Source: VBKO01 sp036393835
GTDB lineage: Bacteria; Myxococcota; Myxococcia; Myxococcales; 40CM-4-68-19
Length of the DNA stretch: 16,779 nt
Assembly: GCA_036393835.1 (NCBI GenBank)
Contig: DASWGI010000091.1
Coordinates: forward strand, 1-16,779
Direction: 5' to 3'
Shown: positions 1 through 6,746 of the stretch, in pieces
How the letters are laid out: the number at the start of each line of letters is the position of its first letter
Position numbering within the stretch: the stretch's first letter is position 1
The notes under the pieces: generated by a model
The model's input: only the letters and a program-made list of their open reading frames with translations
Told to the model about the DNA's origin: nothing
The model's database searches: none
Made by a program: the position numbers and the translations under genes

Positions 1-2265
1 CGGATCCCGCTTCAGCTTCCGCAGGCGCGCCGGCGCCGTCTTCAAGGTGAACGCGCGCGGATCGAGCTTCTCGTTCACCTCGCTCCAGCGCAGCGGCATC
101 GAGACGGTCGCTCCGGGAACCGGGCGCGCGGAGAACGGCGCCGCGATCGTCTTCCCGTAGCCGTTCTGGTAGCAGTCGAGGTAGACGCGGCCCTTGCGCG
201 CCTGGATGGGCGCGCGCACCAGCGTGGAGATGTCCGGGTGGTCGCGCTCGACCACATGCGAGAGCACCAGAGCGAGGTCGCGCGCCTGGTCGTGCGTGCA
301 CCGCGAGCCGAGCGGCAACAGGACGTGCAGACCGGCCTGGCCGCTCGTCTTGCAGAACGACGGCAGCCCGATGTCCTCGCACAGATCGTGCACCGCGCGG
401 GCGAGGCCGACCACCCAGGCGAACGGAGCACCCTTCGGATCCAGGTCGATCACCGACCAGTCCGCGAGCTCGGGCGCGCCCGCCCGTCCCGCGTAGACGT
501 GCAGCGGGATGGTCCCGAGGTTCGCCACGTAGAGGAGCGTCTCCACGTCGTCGCAGACGAAGTGGTCGATCTCCCGACCCTCGTCCGTTCGCATCCGCGC
601 GGTGCGGATCCAGGCCGGGACATAGTCCGGCGCGTCCTTCTGGAAGAACGACTTGCCCGCGATGCCGTCAGGAAAGCGCGTCAGCACGACGGGACGGTCG
701 CGCAGGTACGGCAGTAGCCAGGGCGCGATGGCGCGGTAGTACGTGAGCAGATCGCCCTTGGTGTGCCCCTCCTCGGGCCAGAACACCTTTTCGAGGTTGG
801 AGGGGACGACCTCGCGCGGACCGGCCCGCTCGGCGGGCGCCGGCGCCGCGCCAGGACGCTCGCAGTCCGCGGGTAACTTGTCGTCGCGAAAGCGAAGGAA
901 CACGGGCGCGCGCAGCAGGCCGTCCTCGGTGATCTCCCGGTAGCGCACCTCCACCACGCGCCGCGGCGCTACCCAGGAGTGCCCGCGCCCGGTGGGGAGC
1001 GGGCCCGTGCAGGGCGGTTTCGCCACGCGGTCCCGCTCCAGCTCCTCGCGCAGCGCTCGCAGCTCGGATTCGCGGAACCCGCTCCCCGCGCGGCCGACGT
1101 AGACGAACCCTCCGCCGGCCGCGTACGCGAGGTGGAGCGAGCCGAATCCGGTGCGCGAGCCTTCCGGCGGCGAGAAGCCGACCACCACGAAGTCTGCGGT
1201 CCGGTCGGCGCGGATCTTGATCCAGTCGCGCGACCGCCCGGAGCGGTACGGCGAGTCCGCGCGCTTGGCCATGACGCCCTCGAGCCCCAGCTCGCGCACG
1301 CCGCGGAACATCTCCTCGCCGCGCGCCTCGACATGATCGACGTACCGCAGCGGTCCGAGATCGGGAAGCAGCAGACGCAGGAGACGCTTGCGCTCAGCCA
1401 GCGGAAGCGGCCGCAAGTCGAAATCGTCGAACCCGAGCAGGTCGAAGCAGAACAGCGTGGCAGGAAGCTCCTGCATGGCGCGCTCGAGATCGCGCGGGGC
1501 GGTGAGCAGCGCGCGCTTCTGCAGCCGCTGGAAGCTGGGCCGTCCGGATTCGTCGAGCACGACGATCTCGCCGTCCAGCACCACCTGCTCGGCGGGCAGC
1601 GCGCGCAGCGCGGAGGCGAGATCGGGATGCACGCGCGTCGCCTCGGAGCCGCGGCGGTAATGGATCACCGCGCGTCCATCCTCGCGCCCCGCGACGGCGC
1701 GGAACCCGTCGTACTTCAGCTCGAACAGCCACGCCGGATCGCTGAACGGGCGCGGCTGAACCTCGGCCAGCATCGGCTGCACCTCGGAAGCGCGCACGCG
1801 GCGCCGCGGCGGCCGGAGCGCGCGCAGTTCTTCCCGGAGCGCGGCTGCGCCCGCGGCAGTGGGCAGCACCGGCGCATCGGAGAATCCGCCGCCCCTGCGC
1901 ACGTGCGCGTCGCTCGTCTCCTTGATCAGCAGCCACTCCTTGCCGCGGGTGCGGACCAGCGTCCAGGCGCCCCGCAGCTTGTACCCGCGCAGCTCGAAGA
2001 GGAGCTTCCCCTCGCGGATGCCGCTGGGGAAATCCTGCACGGGCGTGCAGCCGCCGCAGTCCCACGGCTCTCCTTCGAACGCGGCGCCGGCGTCGATCTC
2101 GACGGCGAAGCGCCGGTCCGCCGGGTCGGGAGACGGACCCTTGGGAACCGCCCAGGACCGCAGAACCCCGTCCGTTTCCAGGTGGAGCGCGTATCCGGGA
2201 CGCGTGCCCGTCTGCCGCACGACCGCGAACCGCCTGCCCGGCCGCTCGTCCAGGAAGTTGGGCAT
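1..2265 (-). CDS. ligD: Multifunctional NHEJ DNA ligase LigD (PE-Lig-Pol order), degenerate PE domain, 3' end cut by window edge
   Basis: This ATP-dependent ligase/primase-polymerase seals and fills double-strand breaks with Ku. One open frame gives 755 residues and runs off the left edge, so only the last few Pol residues are missing. Residues 1-125 form a phosphoesterase-like domain that keeps the scaffold motif SWAVPKGPS (37-45). Residues 175-460 are the ligase: KYDG with nucleotidyl Lys184, DGE 231-233, FCFDLLG 272-278, EGVMAKR 329-335 and DWIKIR 347-352. A Pro/Ala linker follows. Residues 487-755 are the Pol domain, with metal ligands D607 and D609 (IDLDP), KTSGQAGLHV 639-648 and a probable third Asp at 697. 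The PE catalytic His/Asp/Arg set is absent. The ATG at 2265 was chosen because PE homology begins just after it; no clear Shine-Dalgarno precedes it. The gene is divergent from ku. The family assignment is secure; loss of PE activity is inferred from the residues. Confidence 0.94.
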   Translation of the reverse strand, partial: MPNFLDERPGRRFAVVRQTGTRPGYALHLETDGVLRSWAVPKGPSPDPADRRFAVEIDAGAAFEGEPWDCGGCTPVQDFPSGIREGKLLFELRGYKLRGAWTLVRTRGKEWLLIKETSDAHVRRGGGFSDAPVLPTAAGAAALREELRALRPPRRRVRASEVQPMLAEVQPRPFSDPAWLFELKYDGFRAVAGREDGRAVIHYRRGSEATRVHPDLASALRALPAEQVVLDGEIVVLDESGRPSFQRLQKRALLTAPRDLERAMQELPATLFCFDLLGFDDFDLRPLPLAERKRLLRLLLPDLGPLRYVDHVEARGEEMFRGVRELGLEGVMAKRADSPYRSGRSRDWIKIRADRTADFVVVGFSPPEGSRTGFGSLHLAYAAGGGFVYVGRAGSGFRESELRALREELERDRVAKPPCTGPLPTGRGHSWVAPRRVVEVRYREITEDGLLRAPVFLRFRDDKLPADCERPGAAPAPAERAGPREVVPSNLEKVFWPEEGHTKGDLLTYYRAIAPWLLPYLRDRPVVLTRFPDGIAGKSFFQKDAPDYVPAWIRTARMRTDEGREIDHFVCDDVETLLYVANLGTIPLHVYAGRAGAPELADWSVIDLDPKGAPFAWVVGLARAVHDLCEDIGLPSFCKTSGQAGLHVLLPLGSRCTHDQARDLALVLSHVVERDHPDISTLVRAPIQARKGRVYLDCYQNGYGKTIAAPFSARPVPGATVSMPLRWSEVNEKLDPRAFTLKTAPARLRKLKRDP

Positions 2266-2285
2266 GAGCACGAGGAGGTTATCAT
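2258..2285. promoter_or_regulatory. Candidate overlapping divergent promoters and RBS between ligD and ku
   Basis: Only 27 bp separate the two start codons. On the plus strand TTGGGC (2258-2263), a 16-bp spacer and TATCAT (2280-2285, five of six matches to the -10 consensus) would start transcription almost at the ku ATG. On the minus strand the same bases read GATAAC (2284-2279), a possible -10 for ligD. A GAGGAGG ribosome-binding match at 2272-2278 lies 14 bases before the ku ATG, which is longer than ideal. The -35 match is weak and the sigma factor of this organism is unknown, so this is a suggestion from sequence only. Confidence 0.3.
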
Positions 2286-2292
2286 CGCGCGC

Positions 2293-3162
2293 ATGGGCGC
2301 TCGCTCCATCGGTTCGGGGACGATCTCGTTCGGCCTGGTCTCGATCCCGGTCAAGCTGTTCTCGGCGACGCAGAGCCAGGCGGCGATTTCCTTCAACCTG
2401 CTGCACGCGAAGTGCAAGGGCCGCTTGAAGCAGCAGTACATCTGCCCGCGCGACGAGAACCAGATCGTCGAGCGCAACGACATGGTGAAAGGGTACGAGG
2501 TCTCGAAGGATCAGTACGTCACCTTCACCCCCGAGGAGCTGAAGGCGCTGGAGGAGAAGGCCTCGCAGCAGATCGAGATCAGCGAGTTCGTGCCGACCGA
2601 GAAGATCGATCCGGTGTTCTTCGACAAGGCGTACTACCTGGCACCCGAGAAGGGCGCCGAACGCGCTTACCGATTGCTGTCGGAGGCGATGCGCGCCACC
2701 GGGCGCACGGCGCTCGCCCGCTACGCCGCCCGCGGCAAGCAGTACCTGGTGCAGCTCCGCCCCATCGAAGGCGGCGGCCTGGTCATGCAGCAGCTCATGT
2801 ACTCCGACGAGGTGCGGCCCTTCTCCGAAGTCGAGGTGCCGCAGGGCGAGGTGAAACCCGCCGAGCTGGAGCTGGCCAAGCAGATCATCGGGCAGATCGC
2901 CGAGGACGAGTTCAAGCCCGAGAAGTACGAAGACGACGTCAAGAAGCGCATCCAGGAGCAGATCCAGCGGAAGGTCGAGGGGCAAGAGATCGACCTGACG
3001 CCGGCGGAGCAGCCGAAGACCCAGGTCATCGACCTGATGGAAGCGCTCAAGGCGTCGCTGGCCGCGCGCGGCGAGAAGGGCGCAGAGCCGGTGGCGGAGG
3101 ACCGCAGGCCTGCCAAGCGCGCTCCGCGGGCGGAGAGGGCGGCGAAGGCTTCCCGGAAGTAG
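2293..3162 (+). CDS. ku: Non-homologous end joining protein Ku, with extended basic tail
   Basis: This is a bacterial Ku homodimer subunit, which threads onto broken DNA ends and recruits LigD. The 289-residue protein begins with the hallmark IGSGTISFGLVSIPVKL (6-22). It continues with the beta-barrel core, including the conserved MVKGYEV (64-70), to about residue 210. The conserved LigD-contact segment is around 225-258 (TQVIDLMEALKASL). A low-complexity Lys/Arg/Ala/Glu tail occupies 259-289 and ends KASRK; such tails bind DNA in other long bacterial Ku proteins. The frame is open far upstream, but homology starts exactly at the ATG at 2293. It is the first gene of a probable operon, 24 bp before the MerR/TPR gene, and diverges from ligD. 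Confidence 0.96.
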   Translation: MGARSIGSGTISFGLVSIPVKLFSATQSQAAISFNLLHAKCKGRLKQQYICPRDENQIVERNDMVKGYEVSKDQYVTFTPEELKALEEKASQQIEISEFVPTEKIDPVFFDKAYYLAPEKGAERAYRLLSEAMRATGRTALARYAARGKQYLVQLRPIEGGGLVMQQLMYSDEVRPFSEVEVPQGEVKPAELELAKQIIGQIAEDEFKPEKYEDDVKKRIQEQIQRKVEGQEIDLTPAEQPKTQVIDLMEALKASLAARGEKGAEPVAEDRRPAKRAPRAERAAKASRK

Positions 3163-3186
3163 CCCCGCCGTGCGAACCTCCCCGCG

Positions 3187-3999
3187 ATGACCGGGTACGG
3201 CTCGCGCGAGGTGTCGCGGATGCTCGGCCTGTCGGTGGGCCAGCTGCGATCGTACGTGCGCGCCGGATTCCTGAAGCCCGCGCGCGGGCCGCGCGGCGAG
3301 CTGCGATTCACCTTCCAGGACCTGGTGCTGCTCCGCACCGCGCAGGGCCTGGTCGGCGCGCGCATCGCCCCCCGCCGCGTCCGCGCGGCGCTGCGCAAGC
3401 TGCGCTCGGAGCTGCCCGAGGGACGGACGCTGCGCGACGTGCACATCCGGGCCGAGGGAGACCGCATCGTGGTCGGCGACGGCGCGCGCAAGTGGAGCGC
3501 CGAGGATGGGCAGGTCCTCTTCGATTTCGGCACCGCGGAGATCGCTCGCCGCATTGCGCCGCTGGCGCGCAAGACGTCCCCTTCCCTCGACGCGGACGGA
3601 TTGTACGAGCGCGGCTGCGATCTGGAGGAGGCCGATCCGGCGGCGGCGCGGGCGGCGTACCAGCGTGCGCTGGAGCTGGATCCCGGCCACGGCGACGCGC
3701 ACGTCAACCTGGGCCGGCTGCTGCACGAGGCGGGCGAGGCAGCCAGCGCGGCGGAGCACTACCGGCGCGCCCTCGAGGTCCGGCCCGAGGACAGCACCGC
3801 CGCGTTCAACCTCGGCGTCGCCCTGGAGGACCTGGGGCGGCGCGCGGAGGCCATCGACGCGTACCGGCTGGCGATCGCCACCGACCCGCACTGCGCCGAC
3901 GCGCACTACAACCTCTCGCGCCTCTACGAGCACCTGGGGCAAGGAGCGCCGGCGCTGCGCCACCTGCGCACGTACCGCGCGCTCACCGGCCACGCCTGA
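3187..3999 (+). CDS. MerR-type HTH protein fused to TPR repeats
   Basis: The protein has 270 residues. Residues 4-70 resemble a MerR-family winged helix-turn-helix: YGSREVSRMLGLSVGQLRSY, then wing FLKPARGPRGELRFTFQDLVLLR. Residues about 137-266 hold roughly four tetratricopeptide repeats, with typical units such as AAYQRALELDPGHGDAHVNLG (157-177) and AAFNLGVALEDLGRRAEAIDAY (205-226). The middle (80-130) has no recognisable ligand domain and no Cys metal-binding pattern, so it is not a classical metal or drug sensor. It sits between ku and the DUF72 gene, overlapping the latter at TGATG. That suggests co-expression with end joining, as a regulator or a DNA-binding scaffold. The DNA target and TPR partner are unknown. 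No strong ribosome-binding site precedes the ATG. Confidence 0.9.
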   Translation: MTGYGSREVSRMLGLSVGQLRSYVRAGFLKPARGPRGELRFTFQDLVLLRTAQGLVGARIAPRRVRAALRKLRSELPEGRTLRDVHIRAEGDRIVVGDGARKWSAEDGQVLFDFGTAEIARRIAPLARKTSPSLDADGLYERGCDLEEADPAAARAAYQRALELDPGHGDAHVNLGRLLHEAGEAASAAEHYRRALEVRPEDSTAAFNLGVALEDLGRRAEAIDAYRLAIATDPHCADAHYNLSRLYEHLGQGAPALRHLRTYRALTGHA

Positions 4000-4697
4000 T
4001 GCGCGTCCTGTGCGGGACGAGCGGCTACAACTACGAGCCGTGGCGCGGCCCGTTCTACCCGGAGGACCTGCCGAAGACGAAGATGCTCCCGTACTATGCG
4101 TCTCGCTTCGACACGGTGGAGATCAACTACAGCTTCTACCGCAAGCCGACCGCGAAGCTGCTCGGAGGCTGGGCGGCGCAGGTGCCGGAGCGCTTCCGCT
4201 TCGCGCTCAAGGCGTGGCAGCGCATCACGCACCACACGCGGCTGCGCGAGCCGGAGCTGGCCTCGGCGTTCGCGGACGCGGCCCGGGCGCTGGGCCCGCG
4301 TCTCGCGCCGATCCTGTACCAGCTGCCGCCGAACCTGAAAGCCGACGTGCCGCTCCTGCGGGACTTCCTCCACCACCTGCCGCGCGACCTGCGGGCGGCG
4401 TTCGAGTTCCGCCACGAGAGCTGGTTCGGCGACGACACCTTCCACGCCCTGCAGGACTCCGGCGCCGCCCTCTGCCTCGCGGAGAGCGACGAGCTGGCCA
4501 CCCCGCGCGTGCGCACCGCTCCCTTCGGTTACCTGCGGCTGCGCCGCACCGAGTACGACGAGGCGCCGCTCCGCGAGTGGGCAACCTGGGTGCGCGGCGC
4601 GGGATTCGAGCAGGACGTCTATTGCTACTTCAAGCACGAGGACGAGGCGCGGGGCCCGCTCTTCGCACAGCAGTTCCAGACTCTGCTCACTGCGTGA
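3999..4697 (+). CDS. DUF72 family (YecE-like) TIM-barrel protein
   Basis: This 232-residue protein is typical in length for DUF72. Motifs seen are the N-terminal CGTSGYNYEPWRGPFYPEDL (5-24), a TVEINYSFYRKP strand (39-50), ILYQLPPNLK (105-114), FEFRHESW (135-142), YLRLR (178-182) and C-terminal DVYCYFKHEDEARGP (206-220). The family has a TIM-barrel fold and no settled biochemical role. The structure of one member (Thermotoga TM1631) has been compared to endonuclease IV, but that is a prediction. The ATG overlaps the stop of the MerR/TPR gene (TGATG), implying translational coupling in the ku operon. Its stop is 5 bp from the stop of the convergent pseudokinase gene, leaving no room for an intervening terminator. 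Confidence 0.93.
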   Translation: MRVLCGTSGYNYEPWRGPFYPEDLPKTKMLPYYASRFDTVEINYSFYRKPTAKLLGGWAAQVPERFRFALKAWQRITHHTRLREPELASAFADAARALGPRLAPILYQLPPNLKADVPLLRDFLHHLPRDLRAAFEFRHESWFGDDTFHALQDSGAALCLAESDELATPRVRTAPFGYLRLRRTEYDEAPLREWATWVRGAGFEQDVYCYFKHEDEARGPLFAQQFQTLLTA

Positions 4698-4702
4698 AGC
4701 GG

Positions 4703-6076
4703 TTACTTCTCCGCGCCCGCGCCGATCTTGGCGCGCGCGTTCAGCTCGGCGATCGCCTTGCGGATGTCGCGCGCGTCGGGGGCCGCCGGGGCGAGCTGGA
4801 GGTACTTCTCGTACGCCCTGCGGGCGGATTCCTCGTCGTGGCGCATCAGGTGCGCGATGCCGAGCCCGCGCCAGGCCACGGCGAGCGCGGCGTCGTTCGT
4901 GAGCGCCTGCTGGAACTCCTCGGCGGCGGCCTCGTAGCGCCCCCGCTCCAGCTCGAGATCGCCCCGCTTGACCTGGGCCTCGGCGACGGCGCGGGCGAGC
5001 TCGGCGGGCGAGGGGCGCGGGGAAGGCGCGGTCGGGGTCGTGTTCGTGGCGCGGGTCGGGTTCGAGGTGGCGGTCGAGGTCGTGTTCGAGGTCGGGGTCG
5101 TGTTCGAGGTCGTGGTCGTGTCCGAGGTCGTGGTCGGTGCCGGCGCCGGCACGACGCTCGCCACCGCCGGCGCCGGCCGCGGTTCGACCGCCGCGGGCGT
5201 GCGCCCCGCCGTCCGGTGCGCCGCGAGCGCACGGATGGCCGATGGGTTCAAGAGCCCGGCCCCGAACAGCGCGGCGGCCGCGACCGCGGCGCCGAGGATG
5301 CCCCCCAGCAGGCCCACGGCGAATCCCGAGCCCGACCTCACCACCACGGATTGCCCGGCCCCCCGCGATTCCAGGGTGCCGACTCGCGTATTCACGTCCT
5401 GCTGATCTCGCTGCACGTCCGCCATGCCGCTGCGCACAGCGTCGATCTGCCGGCCGAGGTGCGAGACGTGCTCGATCAGCTTGGCCAGGGCGGCGCGATC
5501 CATCTCGGGCATGCCGGCCCACTTCTCGCCCCGCGCCACCAGGGCTGCGAAGGCCTGGCGCTCGCTGTCCGCCCCGGCGGGCCGCTGCAACCCGTCCACG
5601 GCCTCGCGAAGCTGCTGCAGGTCGCCGAACCGCTCCCGCCGATCGCGCGCCATCGCGATGCGCACCAGGTCGGCGACCGGACCCGTGAGCTCCGGACCGG
5701 GTCCCTTCCGCGGGTCCGGAGCAGGCTGCCCCGTGAGCAGCTCGTATCCGAGGGCGCCGGCGGCGTAGACCTGCACGCGCGGCTCCGTCTTGGCGGGAGC
5801 GCCGCGCTCCAGCAGCTCCGGCGCCAGGTAGCCCGGCTCGTCGTCGGCGCGCTTCTCGTCGAAGCGGGCGAGCTGGATCGATCCCGAAGGGTCCAGGTGC
5901 ACGAGCCGCGAGCGCACGGTGGACTTCTGCGCCGCCGCCAGCCGGGTGACCGCGGCGAACAACCAGAGCGCCTCGCCCGCCGCCAGCTTCTGTCCGGCCG
6001 CGCGCGCGCGCTCGAGGATGTCGTGCAGCGTGATCAACGGGGAGCGCAGCCTCCGGAAAATCAGTATCGCAGCCAT
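4703..6076 (-). CDS. Membrane-anchored pseudokinase C-lobe / coiled-coil / TPR protein
   Basis: The protein has 457 residues. Residues 30-165 resemble only the later subdomains of a Ser/Thr kinase. GYLAPELLERG (82-92) stands for the APE region and VQVYAAGALGYELLTGQPAP (101-120) for the DvwalGv helix. No glycine loop, VAIK lysine, HRD or DFG is present, so it cannot be a standard active kinase. A helical, probably coiled-coil segment covers 195-238 (IEHVSHLGRQIDAV onward). One transmembrane helix lies at about 251-276. A Thr/Asn/Ser-rich linker at 315-349 follows, encoded by 18-bp repeats, then TPR-like repeats at 361-430. The kinase-like part probably faces the cytoplasm and the TPRs the periplasm, which is inference. 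There is no obvious ribosome-binding site at the ATG, so the exact start is less certain than the frame. Confidence 0.84.
   Translation of the reverse strand: MAAILIFRRLRSPLITLHDILERARAAGQKLAAGEALWLFAAVTRLAAAQKSTVRSRLVHLDPSGSIQLARFDEKRADDEPGYLAPELLERGAPAKTEPRVQVYAAGALGYELLTGQPAPDPRKGPGPELTGPVADLVRIAMARDRRERFGDLQQLREAVDGLQRPAGADSERQAFAALVARGEKWAGMPEMDRAALAKLIEHVSHLGRQIDAVRSGMADVQRDQQDVNTRVGTLESRGAGQSVVVRSGSGFAVGLLGGILGAAVAAAALFGAGLLNPSAIRALAAHRTAGRTPAAVEPRPAPAVASVVPAPAPTTTSDTTTTSNTTPTSNTTSTATSNPTRATNTTPTAPSPRPSPAELARAVAEAQVKRGDLELERGRYEAAAEEFQQALTNDAALAVAWRGLGIAHLMRHDEESARRAYEKYLQLAPAAPDARDIRKAIAELNARAKIGAGAEK
5031..5138. repeat. Imperfect 18-bp tandem repeat encoding an S-N/D-T-T-x-T linker
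   Basis: Units of 18 bp lie at 5073-5090 (GTCGAGGTCGTGTTCGAG), 5091-5108, 5109-5126 and, after a diverged 24-bp stretch, at 5031-5048; a partial unit follows at 5127-5138. Neighbouring core units differ at one to three positions. On the coding (minus) strand each unit encodes a hexapeptide of the form S-N-T-T-x-T, forming the Thr-rich linker between the membrane helix and TPRs of the pseudokinase protein. The 18-bp period keeps the frame, so copy number could vary without disrupting the gene. Confidence 0.75.
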
Positions 6077-6159
6077 CTGTCGTTATCGAAATTTCCGCGG
6101 GTGGCGCGGCCCTGCGCGGAATTGCTCCGAAGTGGTCCGCGGTGGGGGCGTGACGCACC

Positions 6160-6193
6160 TTGACGTTGACGTCACGGGCAGCCGCGTTAGGTT
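6160..6193 (+). promoter_or_regulatory. Candidate promoter and TGACG-type operator upstream of the LTxxQ gene
   Basis: The 196-bp divergent gap 6077-6272 contains a direct repeat of TTGACG at 6160-6165 and 6166-6171. A 16-bp spacer from the second copy leads to TAGGTT (6188-6193), a moderate -10 match. The perfect palindrome TGACGTCA (6167-6174) overlaps the second copy. A wider inverted pair, GTGACG (6150-6155) and CGTCAC (6170-6175), flanks the -35. This could bind a dimeric regulator. The predicted leader is about 70 bases. A second, weaker inverted pair, TTCCGCG (6093-6099) and CGCGGAA (6115-6121), lies nearer the pseudokinase start. Confidence 0.38.
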
Positions 6194-6272
6194 CCGTCCT
6201 GCGTGCGGCATGGTGCCCACGCGCTTGCAACACCCGCCGGGAGCGCACTGCCTCGGCGAGAGAGGGAAGACC

Positions 6273-6746
6273 ATGTACCCAGGAATGCTGCACTGGTTGC
6301 GGAATGCGCGCCGTCAGGGCGCGTGCGGTCCTCGCGTCGGCCAGGGCCCGGCCGGTGAAGGCTTCAGCTTCCACCGGGGCGACGGTGACGATCTCGGCGG
6401 CGGCGGCGCCTTCGGCGTCCGGCGCCCGCTGCGGTTCCTCGCCTACCGGCTGAACCTGAACGAGACGCAGGTCGAGGAGCTGGCGAAGATCCTCGACGAG
6501 CTGAAGACCGAGCGCGCCCAGGCGGCCGTCGATGACCGCCGCGTCACCTCGGGCTTCGCGGACGCTCTCGGGCTCGAGCAGTTCGACGCCCTGAAGGCGG
6601 CGGACGCGGGCTCCCTGCGCGTCAAGAGCGCCGAGCGCTTGCGCGACGCGGTGCTCAAGGCGCTGGCCCGCATGCACGCGGTGCTGGACTCGCAACAGCG
6701 CGCCCAGCTCGCCTACCTGATCCGGACAGGCACGCTCAGCATTTGA
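6273..6746 (+). CDS. Spy/CpxP-like LTxxQ-type small protein lacking a signal peptide
   Basis: The protein has 157 residues. The N-terminus (1-48) is Gly/His/Arg-rich and disordered-looking, with no hydrophobic signal. Residues 52-157 are helical with two LTxxQ-like elements: RLNLNETQVEELAKIL (59-74) and VLDSQQRAQLAYLI (137-150). This layout matches the CpxP/Spy/heavy-metal-sensor superfamily, whose classical members are periplasmic chaperones or sensors. Without an export signal this one is probably cytoplasmic, so its job may differ. The ATG at 6273 was chosen because AGAGGGAAGA (6261-6270) is a fair ribosome-binding site just upstream and homology lies downstream; the frame is open further 5'. 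Its 3' end overlaps the convergent kinase gene by 11 bp. Confidence 0.82.
   Translation: MYPGMLHWLRNARRQGACGPRVGQGPAGEGFSFHRGDGDDLGGGGAFGVRRPLRFLAYRLNLNETQVEELAKILDELKTERAQAAVDDRRVTSGFADALGLEQFDALKAADAGSLRVKSAERLRDAVLKALARMHAVLDSQQRAQLAYLIRTGTLSI

Noticed and set aside
979..2292. The ku frame is open over 430 codons upstream of the chosen start
   Set aside because: This part overlaps ligD in antisense, has no homology, and Ku homology begins precisely at ATG 2293.
5031..5138. A CRISPR-like array
   Set aside because: The 18-bp units are contiguous without spacers and encode a regular peptide repeat within a gene.
3506..6163. An 885-codon plus-strand open frame, and a 923-codon minus-strand one at 3924-6695
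   Set aside because: Both span several real genes in other frames, are Arg/Pro/Ala-rich and carry no recognisable domain.
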